A DNA stretch of 64,000 nucleotides from the NCBI GenBank assembly GCA_029975295.1, contig JARKPK010000086.1:57343-121342 (forward strand). Direction: 5' to 3'. The notes beneath the pieces are model-generated. The model did no database searches. It had not been told where the DNA came from and saw only the letters and a program-made list of their open reading frames with translations. Positions 53,724 to 62,911 of the stretch are shown piece by piece (the stretch's first letter is position 1; each line of letters starts with the position of its first letter). The position numbers and the translations under genes are program-made. The DNA comes from Thermoguttaceae bacterium (GTDB taxonomy: Bacteria; Planctomycetota; Planctomycetia; Pirellulales; Thermoguttaceae).

Positions 53724-54623
53724 ATGACTGACTCCCAATTCGGACAGTTGTTGGCGCTGGCGACCGCGGTGCTTTGGACGTGCTCGGCCATCGCCTGGAC
53801 TACGGCGGGCCGGTACATCGGCGCGTTGCCGATCAGCTTTGTTCGTTTGGTGTTGGCCGGCGCACTGCTGATGCTGCACGGATGGGTAACGCGCGGATTG
53901 CCCTTGCCAACCGACGCCGACGCGTGGCAATGGACAATTCTGGGATTGTCGGGGTTCACCGGGTTCTTTCTGTCGGACTTGTGCCTGTTCAAGGCATTCT
54001 TGCTGATCGGGCCCCGTCTATCATTGATGGTCTTCTCGTTGGCTCCTCCGATGACGGCTGCCATGTCGTGGGCCTTTCTGGGAAACCCGTTGACGGGGAT
54101 CAAATGGATTGCGATGGCCATCACCCTGACCGGGGTGGTTTGGGTGGTCGCCGAGCAGCCGCGTCAAATGGTCGCCGAAGACCGGCGGCAGCGCGGCATC
54201 GGAATTACGCTGGCGTTCGTCGGGGCCTTCTGGCAAGCGGTGTCGCTTTTGTTGACGAAGATCGGCCTAACCGATTACGACGCGGCGGCGGCCACCACTT
54301 TGCGCGTTCTCGGCGGGGCCGTGGGCTATGTCGTTTTGATTACCGTGGTGGGGCGTTGGCCGGTGATGACCGCCACGTTGCGGGCGCCGCGGGTGATGAT
54401 GATTCTTTCGATGGGGGCGATCGTCGGTCCGTATCTTGGGGTTGTCTGCTACGTCGAGTCGATTCGCCACTGCCACGCGGGCGTGGTGGCCACGATCGTG
54501 GCGACGATGCCGGTGCTGATTCTGCCGGTCAGCGCGATCATCTATCACGACCGTGTTACATGGCGTGCCGTTTGCGGAGCCTTTGTTTCGGTTGCTGGGG
54601 TGGGGATTCTGATGTTGAGTTGA
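53724..54623 (+). CDS. EamA/DMT-family transporter
   Basis: The 299-residue membrane protein has ten hydrophobic helices in two similar halves, the drug/metabolite transporter layout. The second half ends with AVCGAFVSVAGVGILML, as in EamA domains. These proteins export metabolites such as amino acids or their precursors; the substrate is not evident. The ATG at 53724 is chosen because the helices start there. The gene has no obvious partner and is followed after 200 bases by folD in the same direction. Confidence 0.9.
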   Translation: MTDSQFGQLLALATAVLWTCSAIAWTTAGRYIGALPISFVRLVLAGALLMLHGWVTRGLPLPTDADAWQWTILGLSGFTGFFLSDLCLFKAFLLIGPRLSLMVFSLAPPMTAAMSWAFLGNPLTGIKWIAMAITLTGVVWVVAEQPRQMVAEDRRQRGIGITLAFVGAFWQAVSLLLTKIGLTDYDAAAATTLRVLGGAVGYVVLITVVGRWPVMTATLRAPRVMMILSMGAIVGPYLGVVCYVESIRHCHAGVVATIVATMPVLILPVSAIIYHDRVTWRAVCGAFVSVAGVGILMLS

Positions 54624-54824
54624 CAGGGCGGCTCGATCGGCCTTCGTTCGCCGCCGTGTTGCCGCGCGGATTAGGGCGAACGCTCCGGCGTCTGCGGCGC
54701 AAGGCGATGGGCGGTTGTGCCCCCGCGGCGCGACGTTAGAATAGGACGCTTTGCGGGCATCGGGTGGGCATAGGCTGAGGCGTCTTTTCGGCCCGGCATC
54801 GGGCTTGGTGGAAGGAGGTGCGAC

Positions 54825-55691
54825 GTGGCTGCGATCATTCTCGAAGGCAAGCCTTTGGCCGAGCGACTGCGCAACGAGATTGCCGAACAGACAGCCGCGT
54901 TTACGGCGCGGACGGGCGTGACGCCCTGCTTGGCGGCCGTGCTGGTCGGTGATGACCCGGCCAGCCAAGTCTATGTGCGCAACAAGCAAAAGGCCTGCGA
55001 AAAGGCGGGCATTCGCAGCCAAATGCACCATTTGTCGGCCGCAACGACGACGAGTGAGCTGCTCGGCCTGATTGCGCGGCTGAACGGAGACGCGAGCGTT
55101 CACGGCATTTTGGTGCAGTTGCCGCTTCCCAAGGGCTGCAACGAGAAGCAGGTGCTGGACGCTGTGACGCCGTTGAAGGATGTCGATGCGTTTCATCCGG
55201 AAAACGTGGGACTGTTGATGCAAGGCCGGCCGCGTTTCCTCCCCTGCACGCCGCACGGGTGTTTGCAGTTCCTGCTGAGCGCCGGCGTGGAAACTCGCGG
55301 AGCCGAGGTGGTGATTGTCGGCCGCAGCGACATCGTCGGCAAGCCGTTGGCCGCGATGCTCATTCAGAAGGGCCGCGGCGGCGACGCGACCGTCACGGTT
55401 TGCCACAGTCGCACGCGAGACTTGGCCCAGGTGACGCGCCGGGCCGACATTCTCGTGGTTGCCATCGGGCGTCCGCAGTTCGTCACCGGGGCGATGGTCA
55501 AGCCGGGGGCAACGGTGATCGACGTGGGAATCAATCGCGTGGATGGGCGGTTGGTGGGTGATGTCGATTTCGATTCGGCGGCCGCTGTTGCCGGTGCAAT
55601 CACTCCGGTGCCCGGCGGGGTTGGGCTGCTGACCGTAACGATGTTGCTGAAGAACACCCTGACGGCGGCGGAACTTCAAACCGCCGGATGA
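54825..55691 (+). CDS. folD: Methylenetetrahydrofolate dehydrogenase/cyclohydrolase
   Basis: Bifunctional enzyme that oxidises 5,10-methylene-tetrahydrofolate with NADP and hydrolyses the product to 10-formyl-tetrahydrofolate. The 288-residue length is normal. Y50 and K54 in YVRNKQKACEK match the catalytic pair of the E. coli protein. VIVGRSDIVGKP is the NADP-binding stretch. PTTPGGVGPMT of the family appears as ITPVPGGVGLLT near the end. The start GTG 54825 has a near-perfect GGAAGGAGGTG ribosome site. It ends 22 bases before the convergent flavin reductase gene. Confidence 0.96.
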   Translation: MAAIILEGKPLAERLRNEIAEQTAAFTARTGVTPCLAAVLVGDDPASQVYVRNKQKACEKAGIRSQMHHLSAATTTSELLGLIARLNGDASVHGILVQLPLPKGCNEKQVLDAVTPLKDVDAFHPENVGLLMQGRPRFLPCTPHGCLQFLLSAGVETRGAEVVIVGRSDIVGKPLAAMLIQKGRGGDATVTVCHSRTRDLAQVTRRADILVVAIGRPQFVTGAMVKPGATVIDVGINRVDGRLVGDVDFDSAAAVAGAITPVPGGVGLLTVTMLLKNTLTAAELQTAG

Positions 55692-55713
55692 ATAGGACGA
55701 CAGGCAATCCGCC

Positions 55714-56277
55714 TCATTTCCGCCCAACCACATGGGCCTTGCCCAGCGATTCGCCCAACGCGAAATAGACCCGCATGCCCGGCGCGTAGAGAATCGGGCC
55801 GAGCTTCTTCAGGTCGGGAATGTCGGCGGAATCAAGAATGCCGGGATCGGCTTTGATGTCGATCACCTCGCCGACAAACTGGGTGTGCAGGCCCAATTCG
55901 AGCGACTGCACCAGTTTGCATTCCAACACCAGCGGGCATTCGTCGACATACGGGGCATCGACCAGATCGCTGTGAACGGGCGTCAGGCCGGTGGCAAGGA
56001 ACTTGTTTTCGTGCGCGCCGCTGACCACTCCGGCGTAGTCGACTTGCTTAAGATGCCGCACGCCGGGAGTATTGATCGTAAACCCTTTGCGATCGCTGAT
56101 GTTTTGGTAGGTGGACGTGGCGCGGCGCAAGGCGACCGACACGCACGGCGGACTGGAACAACAGATGCCGACCCAGGCGGCTGTCATGATGTTCGGCGTG
56201 CCGTGCCGGTCGTAACTGCCGACCAGCACCACGGGGGCCGGAAACCCAAGACTCTTCGGGCCGAGTGATTGCTTCAT
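55714..56277 (-). CDS. Flavin reductase-like FMN-binding protein
   Basis: A 187-residue FMN-binding split-barrel protein. The start region (PAPVVLVGSYDRHGTPNIMTAAWVGICCS) is the FMN phosphate and isoalloxazine site, and FTINTPG follows. These proteins reduce flavins or bind FMN to serve other enzymes; the electron partner is unknown. ATG 56277 has GGAGG eight bases before it. It lies 223 bases downstream of the HAD gene on the same strand. Confidence 0.9.
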   Translation of the reverse strand: MKQSLGPKSLGFPAPVVLVGSYDRHGTPNIMTAAWVGICCSSPPCVSVALRRATSTYQNISDRKGFTINTPGVRHLKQVDYAGVVSGAHENKFLATGLTPVHSDLVDAPYVDECPLVLECKLVQSLELGLHTQFVGEVIDIKADPGILDSADIPDLKKLGPILYAPGMRVYFALGESLGKAHVVGRK

Positions 56278-56500
56278 AAGACGCCTCCGAGAACGTCTTA
56301 TACCCAACGCGTGTCGCAATCGCGCCCTGCCGAATGTTCGCTCCGCACGGCGAAACGCCGGCATTCGCAACGGAACACGCTGCTCCCAAGGGGAGACGAA
56401 CAAAGAAACCGTGGAAAACCGAGAACGAATCAGTCGTCGCTGCCACGCCAACGGCCGCATCGCTGCGATCGCGCCCGCTTCTTCTATTGCACAAGCCTAT

Positions 56501-57184
56501 TCAGCAGCTTCTTGTCATGCCGGCTGCAAGAAGCTGTTCGATTGTCTCAGGTGTTATATCGGTCAGCGCATCAAACACGGCATCGGCCGCTGTGAGCTGA
56601 TCCCTCTGCCGCCCCGTGCTTGCTAATCCAATCGCCGTCATCCCGGCGGCATGGGCCGCCTCGATGCCCAGCGGGGCGTCTTCGATCACGGCGCATCGAG
56701 TGGGCGGCACGCCGATGCGCTGGGCCGCCAAAAGGAAGATCGCCGGATCGGGCTTGCCGCGCACGACATCGGCCCCGCTAACGACGGCCGAAAACAGCCG
56801 TTGCCGCTGCAACCGGTTGAGCACCAAGGCCACATTCTCGGGCGGGCCCGACGACCCGACCGCCATGCGGAAGCCCGCGGCAGCCAAGGCGTCGATCAGT
56901 TCGCCCGCGCCCGGCATCGCCGGGAAGTTGCGAGCGATGATCTCTCGGTAGGCGGCTTCCTTTCGGTCGTCGAGCGAAGCGACGTGCGCATCGTCGCCGG
57001 CGCGTTCGCCCCAAACATCGCGGATGATTTCGCGGCTGGTGCGGCCGAACGTGCGATCGAACAACTCGCGGCCGAATGCGATCCCCTCTTGCGCGGCGAC
57101 AACGCACCAGCTTTCGTAGTGCGCTTGGTAGCTGTCGATCAGCACGCCGTCCATATCAAAGATGACCGCCTTGGCCGTCTGCAT
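56501..57184 (-). CDS. HAD-family phosphatase/beta-phosphoglucomutase-like
   Basis: A 227-residue haloacid dehalogenase-like enzyme. D10 and D12 in FDMDGVLIDS are the nucleophile and acid/base. SSGPPEN near 111 gives motif II, K143 or so in GKPDP motif III, and EDAPLGIEAAHAAGM motif IV. The helical cap domain at about 18-88 is of the beta-phosphoglucomutase/phosphoglycolate phosphatase type. The substrate is a small phosphorylated metabolite. ATG 57184. The sensor kinase gene lies upstream on the same strand with a gap of about 175 bases. Confidence 0.93.
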   Translation of the reverse strand: MQTAKAVIFDMDGVLIDSYQAHYESWCVVAAQEGIAFGRELFDRTFGRTSREIIRDVWGERAGDDAHVASLDDRKEAAYREIIARNFPAMPGAGELIDALAAAGFRMAVGSSGPPENVALVLNRLQRQRLFSAVVSGADVVRGKPDPAIFLLAAQRIGVPPTRCAVIEDAPLGIEAAHAAGMTAIGLASTGRQRDQLTAADAVFDALTDITPETIEQLLAAGMTRSC

Positions 57185-57360
57185 AAATCAATCTCGGTCG
57201 CCGATGATTGCCATCGTGGTTCTACAGAAGCACGATTGCACGATAGCACGTTGGGGCCGTCGTGTATAGGCAGACCCGGGCGTCTCAATCGTCGCAGAAC
57301 GCCTCGATCCGGCCGCGCCGCACACTCTATGGTGTAGGGGCGGCGGGGCCGAAAGCCATC

Positions 57361-58923
57361 TTAAGACGTTTTCGGCGGCCACTGAACCGGCAGCCGGACT
57401 TCGGCGCGAACACCGCAGCCTAACTCGCTTCTAATCTGCAACTGGGTGTCGAACAGCCGGGCAATCGCCGCGATGCGCGCCAAACCGAGGCAATCGTCGG
57501 GAACCCCATTTGGATCGAACCCGCATCCGAAGTCTTCGACGGACAAGCAGAGGCTGCCTTCTTCTTCGAGCAATTCGACGACGATCCTCGGACTATCGCT
57601 GTGACGGATGGCATTGCGGAGGAGCTCTTGCACGATGCGGAAGGCCGCGTCTTCAATGTCGGCATGGAATCGGCCGGTGCGCAAGTTGCAGCGGTACTCG
57701 ATGCTCGCCCCATCGCCTTCTTGCCGTTCGTTCACCAGGAATTCAATGGCGGCGGAAAGCCCCAGTTCGTCGAGAATCAAGGGCCGCAGTCCGGCGATCA
57801 TGCGGCGCAACGTGGGCATCATCTCGTGGAGCAGGCCTCGACACCGGCTGAGCAAGGCGTTGGAATCGCCAATGGATTCCGACGGGCAGGGAAGGCAACG
57901 GTCGAGCAACATTCCTACGGCCGTCAGTTGTTGCGCCAACTGGTTGTGAATGCTCAGGGCCAGCGATCGGCAGTCGCGTTCCTGGCTGCGGATGATCCGT
58001 CGCAAGCTCTCGCGTTCTTGAATCAGAGCCTCAGCGTGACGTTTCAGCGGGGTGACATTGGCGCTAATCAGAAGCACGCTGCGCAGTCGCCCTTCGTTGC
58101 AAACGGGAGCCACTCGGGTGAGCCAGTATTGGCCAACGCAGTCGCGAACTTCGACCAGACGCGGGCTGCACGTTTCTACCACCTCGCGGAAGACTTGCCG
58201 GGCGGACTCCACATTTTCCGGATGCAAGAGATCGGCGCAAGCGCGCCCGGTCATTTGTTCCGGGGAGAAATCGCCCATTCCTCGGTTGGCCACGATGATC
58301 GTGCCTTCGGGATCGGCTTCGATGATCGCATCGGGGAGGTGGGCGAGAAGATCGCGGAGTTTGGCCTCTGCCGCGCGATGCGCTTCCTCGGCCTGAATTC
58401 GCGCGATCACGCCCCCAATCCAAGCAGCCAGCGATTCCAAGGCGTCGCGCGCCACCGAATCGATGGCGTCCGATGTGCGGGACCCGACATTCAAACACGC
58501 CACCGGACGGCCGTTGTGCAAGACAGGCACGGCCACGATCAGCCGAATGCCCTCGGCAACGCAATCCGGCCCGAGAGACCCATCGGGAGCAAGCACTGGC
58601 TGGATCGTCGTTGCGCCTGAGTGAACCGTATCCAACTGCGGCGACCCGCGGTAGTAGACGCGCACCGCATCGACAAACGCGGTGGAGAGATTCTTGTGGG
58701 CGACCAATTCAACGCGGTCGCCCTCGGGCGAAACCAGATAGACGCCGCCCAACTCGATGGGCGGAATCCGCGTGGCGGCCGCGAGAATCAAATCGAGGGC
58801 GACACCCAGCTCAGTGCTCGAACAGAGCGCGACCGCCAGATCGCGCTGCACCCGAACCAATTCGGCCGGCAAAACAGCGCGGGCGGCATGCGCGCCCACA
58901 TTGCTTTCGAGCCCCTGCGCCAT
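57361..58923 (-). CDS. GAF-PAS sensor histidine kinase with His-Asn phospho-acceptor motif
   Basis: A soluble-looking 520-residue sensor kinase with no membrane helix. A GAF domain is at about 40-175, a PAS domain at about 190-300 and a HisKA_3-type dimerisation helix from about 310. The ATPase domain at about 420-515 has NAIRHS and DFGCGFDP. In the dimerisation helix the phospho-acceptor is H326 in SIHNQL; the following residue is N327 where the family normally has D or E, the base needed for autophosphorylation. The ATG at 58923, with AGGAA before it, is preferred over TTG 58941. No response regulator gene is adjacent. Confidence 0.88.
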   Translation of the reverse strand: MAQGLESNVGAHAARAVLPAELVRVQRDLAVALCSSTELGVALDLILAAATRIPPIELGGVYLVSPEGDRVELVAHKNLSTAFVDAVRVYYRGSPQLDTVHSGATTIQPVLAPDGSLGPDCVAEGIRLIVAVPVLHNGRPVACLNVGSRTSDAIDSVARDALESLAAWIGGVIARIQAEEAHRAAEAKLRDLLAHLPDAIIEADPEGTIIVANRGMGDFSPEQMTGRACADLLHPENVESARQVFREVVETCSPRLVEVRDCVGQYWLTRVAPVCNEGRLRSVLLISANVTPLKRHAEALIQERESLRRIIRSQERDCRSLALSIHNQLAQQLTAVGMLLDRCLPCPSESIGDSNALLSRCRGLLHEMMPTLRRMIAGLRPLILDELGLSAAIEFLVNERQEGDGASIEYRCNLRTGRFHADIEDAAFRIVQELLRNAIRHSDSPRIVVELLEEEGSLCLSVEDFGCGFDPNGVPDDCLGLARIAAIARLFDTQLQIRSELGCGVRAEVRLPVQWPPKTS

Positions 58924-59076
58924 CGCGTTTTCCTGTAGCAAGCGTGGTCGCCAAGCATTATAACCAGAAGATGGCGGTCAACCAGCGGTGCTCGTCACTT
59001 CGCGGCGGTTCGCTGGCGCCAGACCGATGGAACGGCCGATGTTTGTTGACTCCGACGAGTTGACCAGGGTAGTACG

Positions 59077-60771
59077 ATGAGAAAGGTTGCCGCTGCTGGA
59101 TTTGCCAAGAACATTGCCGGCCGAAAGTTGGGCCGCGCCGGGGGACGGTTTCGGCCTGCGTGGCTGAGGGTGTGGACTTTGTTGTTGCTGGCGATTTCCG
59201 GTCCGATCGCGTTGGGAGCCGAACCGATGACGCCCATCCCCGGTGAGCATCGAGTAAAGGTGCGGCCGTTTCCCGAGGGATTGGATTGGCTGAACACCCC
59301 GCGGCCGCTCCAGTGGGCCGACCTCCGCGGCAAGTTCGTGCTGCTCGACTTTTGGACGCTCGGCTGCATCAATTGCATTCACATCATGCCCGAGCTGGCG
59401 AAGCTCGAAGAGGCCTATCCCGACGAGCTGGTGGTGATCGGGGTCCATTCGGGCAAGTTTTCGGCCGAACGGCAGTCTCGGAGCATTGGCGACGCAATTG
59501 CTCGTTTTCGAATCGCACATCCGGTTATCAACGATGCCGAGTTCGCGGTTTGGAATCAGTATGCGGTTGATGCTTGGCCGACGCTCGTTCTGGTGGATCC
59601 CGAGGGATATGTCGTGTGGGCTAGAAGCGGCGAAGTCACGTTCGAACAGCTTGATACACTCTTTAAGAGGTTGGTGCCGTTCTACGACCGGCAGAAGCTC
59701 CTCGATCGCCGCCCGTTGAAGCTGGCCCAAAAGGCTGAAGAGTACGACAGCCCGCTTCGCTTCCCGGGCAAGGTCTTGGCCGACGAAGCCGGCGGTCGGC
59801 TGTTTATTGCCGACAGCAATCATAATCGGATTGTGATTGCTTCGCTCGATGGCAAAGTGACCAAGGTGATCGGCGCCGGCACGATCGGGGCAAGCGACGG
59901 GACAGCCGACGCGGCCCAGTTCAACCAACCGCAGGGAATGGCCCTTTGGGAAGGGAACCTCTACGTGGCCGATGCGGGCAATCATCTGGTTCGAAAGATC
60001 GATCTGAGCACGGGGACGGTGGCGACGATCGCCGGGACGGGGCGCCAAAGCCGTGAATTGCCTCCGTTTGTCGGCGCACCCAATGCGCTGAAGACCCCCT
60101 TGAGCAGCCCCTGGGATTTGCTCGTTCACAACGGCCAACTGTACATTGCGATGGCCGGGCCGCACCAAATCTGGCGGATGAAACTCGACGGCACGGCGAT
60201 CGGCGTTTATGCCGGCAATGGTCGCGAGGACATTATCGACGGCCCCTTGGCCCCGCGCCGGCCGTATCAGCTTGGCTTCAGTTCGTTTGCTCAGCCCAGC
60301 GGTTTGGCTTCGGACGGGCAATGGCTCTATGTTGCCGATTGCGAGGGGAGTTCGATCCGTGCGGTGCCTTTCGATTCAAGCAAGCGGGTGCGCACCGTGG
60401 TGGGAACGGCTGAATTGCCTCGGGCCAGGCTTTTCACCTTTGGCGACGTTGACGGTCTGCCGCCGCAGGCTCGGCTTCAGCACCCACTATGCGTGGCGTT
60501 CTATCGCCAGCAACTCTATGTGGCCGACACGTACAATCACAAGATCAAACGGGTCGATCCGGCCACGGGCGAAACCCGAACGCTGTCGGGCACCGGCCGA
60601 GCGGGCCGTAGCGACGACCCGGCCGAGTTCAACGAGCCAGCGGGGTTGTCGGCTGCCGGCGGAAAACTTTACGTGGCCGATACAAACAACCATCTCATTC
60701 GAGTCATCGATCTTGACGATGGCAACCGTGTTTCTACGCTGGCTCTGACCGGCGTTGCGCGGCCGAAATAG
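59077..60771 (+). CDS. Exported NHLRC2-like protein (thioredoxin domain plus NHL beta-propeller)
   Basis: The 564-residue protein has an N-terminal signal anchor after a basic region (hydrophobic about 29-48). A thioredoxin-like domain at about 70-190 carries C97-x2-C100 in GCINC, the motif also known from animal NHLRC2 (CCINC). NHL repeats of a six-bladed propeller follow from about 215 to 555, with repeated LYVADTxNHxI motifs. It probably acts outside the cytoplasm, but its redox partner is unknown. It is divergent from the histidine kinase gene. Confidence 0.9.
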   Translation: MRKVAAAGFAKNIAGRKLGRAGGRFRPAWLRVWTLLLLAISGPIALGAEPMTPIPGEHRVKVRPFPEGLDWLNTPRPLQWADLRGKFVLLDFWTLGCINCIHIMPELAKLEEAYPDELVVIGVHSGKFSAERQSRSIGDAIARFRIAHPVINDAEFAVWNQYAVDAWPTLVLVDPEGYVVWARSGEVTFEQLDTLFKRLVPFYDRQKLLDRRPLKLAQKAEEYDSPLRFPGKVLADEAGGRLFIADSNHNRIVIASLDGKVTKVIGAGTIGASDGTADAAQFNQPQGMALWEGNLYVADAGNHLVRKIDLSTGTVATIAGTGRQSRELPPFVGAPNALKTPLSSPWDLLVHNGQLYIAMAGPHQIWRMKLDGTAIGVYAGNGREDIIDGPLAPRRPYQLGFSSFAQPSGLASDGQWLYVADCEGSSIRAVPFDSSKRVRTVVGTAELPRARLFTFGDVDGLPPQARLQHPLCVAFYRQQLYVADTYNHKIKRVDPATGETRTLSGTGRAGRSDDPAEFNEPAGLSAAGGKLYVADTNNHLIRVIDLDDGNRVSTLALTGVARPK

Positions 60772-61330
60772 GGCGCACACGGTCAGCCGGCACTCCTTGC
60801 CAACCGCACTGCGAACGTACTCCGCTTCTTCTGGGCGGGGTGATGGCGCGCGATTACGCCCCAGCGGGGGTATATCACCCTTCGCGCGCGACGCCGCCGA
60901 CGCCTCACCTGGGATTTACCACGGCCTTTTTGTTTCGCCTGCTTCCGACGGACGGCAATTATTGCCAGCCGGCCGCCCCGCTGTCGTCGGTTTCGTCCTT
61001 TTTGGCCGACAAGACGGGCGCGGCCCTCCGCAGCTTCTGTGGTCTGCCGCAACGCGAGGCGCTGGAATCACGACTGGAGGTGGGCAGGTTGTAGCGATTG
61101 TATGCCTTTTTCAGTGCCAAATGTTCCGATTGTTCCGCAAATCGCGAATTATAGCGCAATGGTGAAAAAGCCCGATCCGACACTTATCACAGTAGAGCAC
61201 AACAGCACGATTGTGCCGGGCTTTCGCGAAAAAGGGAACCTGACGCCTGTGTTCAGGTTCTGCCGTCGGCGGTGATGCCGAGCGGCTGATACGCGAGTTT
61301 TCACGGTTACGTGTTTCTTGGGGGGAATCG
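60772..61330. other. Leader region of the porin gene, 559 bases
   Basis: It contains an 8-base stem at 60846-60853 (GCGCGCGA) with 60882-60889 (TCGCGCGC), and inside it a CCCC/GGGG hairpin, about 75 bases after the NHLRC2-like stop. A second hairpin lies near the porin start, given separately. No protein gene is supported. Confidence 0.45.
61236..61260 (+). promoter_or_regulatory. Hairpin in the porin leader
   Basis: GAACCTGA (61236-61243) pairs perfectly with TCAGGTTC (61253-61260), loop 9 bases, some 70 bases before the porin start. It could be a leader element of the porin mRNA. There is no U-run. Confidence 0.35.
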
Positions 61331-62797
61331 ATGATGCGGACAAGCAGACGGACTTGGTCGATCGCGGTCGCTGCCGCGGCGTTGGTCTGGGGGGTCGGCG
61401 GCATTGCCTGTGCGCAATACGCCGATCTGCCTTCCGACCCGGCCTACGCCTTTGCGACCGGTGCGGGGCCGGAGAGCCAATTCGTGGCGGCTTCGGGCGA
61501 GGCGGAAAAGGACTTGGCCGCCCGGGTGAAAGATCTCGAGTCGGCCCTGAAAAAGATCAAAGACAAGGAAGCGGCCGACAAGAAGAAGGCCGCTTCATCG
61601 CCGTCAATGAAAATCGGCGGGCGCGCCTTCTACGACTCGATCTTTTTCGGTCAGAATGCAGCGAGCCGTGCGATCCTTGGCGACGCGCAAGACACGTCAT
61701 TCTTCCGGGCTGCGCGTTTGGCGGCCGAGGGCGAAGGGTTCGACGTGATGTACTACAAGCTCGAAGTTGACTTCGCGCCTCGCCGCGACATCACCACTTC
61801 GGTCGTAAGCGGTCATAGCCACACGGTCACCGCACAACAGACCTCGTTCAAAGACGTGTATTTCGGAATCAAGGAGCTTCCGCTGGTGGGCAAGGTCCAG
61901 GTGGGCCATTTCAAAGAGCCCTTCAGCTTGGAAGAGTTGACCAGCGCGCGATTCATCACCTTCACGGAACGGGCGCTGCCCAACGTGTTGGTGCCGCAGC
62001 GCAACCTCGGCATCATGATCGGCAACCATACTGCTAACGAGAAGGCCACTTGGGCGATGGGCATGTTCCGTACGGTGGACGACATGCCTCCGTACTTGGC
62101 CGACGATGCCAGCATTTACGCCTTTACCGCTCGCGGCACTTGGCTGCCGTGGTACGACGAAGCCACGGAAGGCCGCGGCCTGCTGCACGTCGGCGGAGCC
62201 TACAGCTATCGCGACTACTCGAACAACACCCTGCGGCTTACGGCTCGGCCCGAAACCGGCGCCGGTCCGTTGATCATCGACAGCCGGTTGGGCGGCGTCG
62301 ACACCCTGACGGGCGTTGCCGACACTCAGCTTTACGGCGCCGAACTCGCGGCGGTGTACGGCCCGTTCTCGATTCAAACCGAGTATATCGCCTGCCTGTT
62401 CGATCGCACGGCGACCAACCAAGACCCGTACGTGCATGGCGCCTACGTTTACATGAGCTACTTCCTCACGGGCGAGCATCGGCCCTACCGCCGCAGCACA
62501 GGCGTGTTCGATCGGGTGAAGCCGTTTACGAACTTCTTCCGCGTGCGGACTTCCGACGGATCGATTGAAACCGGCAGCGGCGCAATCGAATTGGCCTATC
62601 GCTATTCGTACCTCAATGCCGACAACTCGATCTTGCTGGGCGGCTACGCTTCCGACCACACCTTCGGCGTGAACTGGTATCTCAATCCGTACACCCGGGT
62701 GATGTGCGACTGGACGCACGCGAACGTGGACGCGAAAGGCGGCGGTCCGAACACGTACATCGATTGCTTCACCATTCGCGCCGCCTTCGACTTCTAA
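61331..62797 (+). CDS. OprO/OprP-type outer-membrane porin
   Basis: The 488-residue product has a signal peptide (about 1-28, ending CAQ) and a short coiled coil (about 55-85, LESALKKIKDKEAADKKK) that may form trimer stalks. A beta-barrel follows with alternating strands and a final Phe (AAFDF), the usual outer-membrane sorting signal. The GHFKEPFSLEELTS motif is typical of phosphate-selective porins of the OprO/P family. Selectivity here is unknown. The ATG at 61331 follows GGGGGGAATCG. The cysteine-rich exported protein is next in the same direction. Confidence 0.9.
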   Translation: MMRTSRRTWSIAVAAAALVWGVGGIACAQYADLPSDPAYAFATGAGPESQFVAASGEAEKDLAARVKDLESALKKIKDKEAADKKKAASSPSMKIGGRAFYDSIFFGQNAASRAILGDAQDTSFFRAARLAAEGEGFDVMYYKLEVDFAPRRDITTSVVSGHSHTVTAQQTSFKDVYFGIKELPLVGKVQVGHFKEPFSLEELTSARFITFTERALPNVLVPQRNLGIMIGNHTANEKATWAMGMFRTVDDMPPYLADDASIYAFTARGTWLPWYDEATEGRGLLHVGGAYSYRDYSNNTLRLTARPETGAGPLIIDSRLGGVDTLTGVADTQLYGAELAAVYGPFSIQTEYIACLFDRTATNQDPYVHGAYVYMSYFLTGEHRPYRRSTGVFDRVKPFTNFFRVRTSDGSIETGSGAIELAYRYSYLNADNSILLGGYASDHTFGVNWYLNPYTRVMCDWTHANVDAKGGGPNTYIDCFTIRAAFDF

Positions 62798-62911
62798 CCG
62801 TTCGAGGACGAACACTTCGGCCAGGGGCGAGCGGCCCCGTTTTGAACAACACAGCACCAACAGCCGCCGGCGGCAACGCGTGACTGTCGGCGGCCTCAGG
62901 AGAAAACGAAG

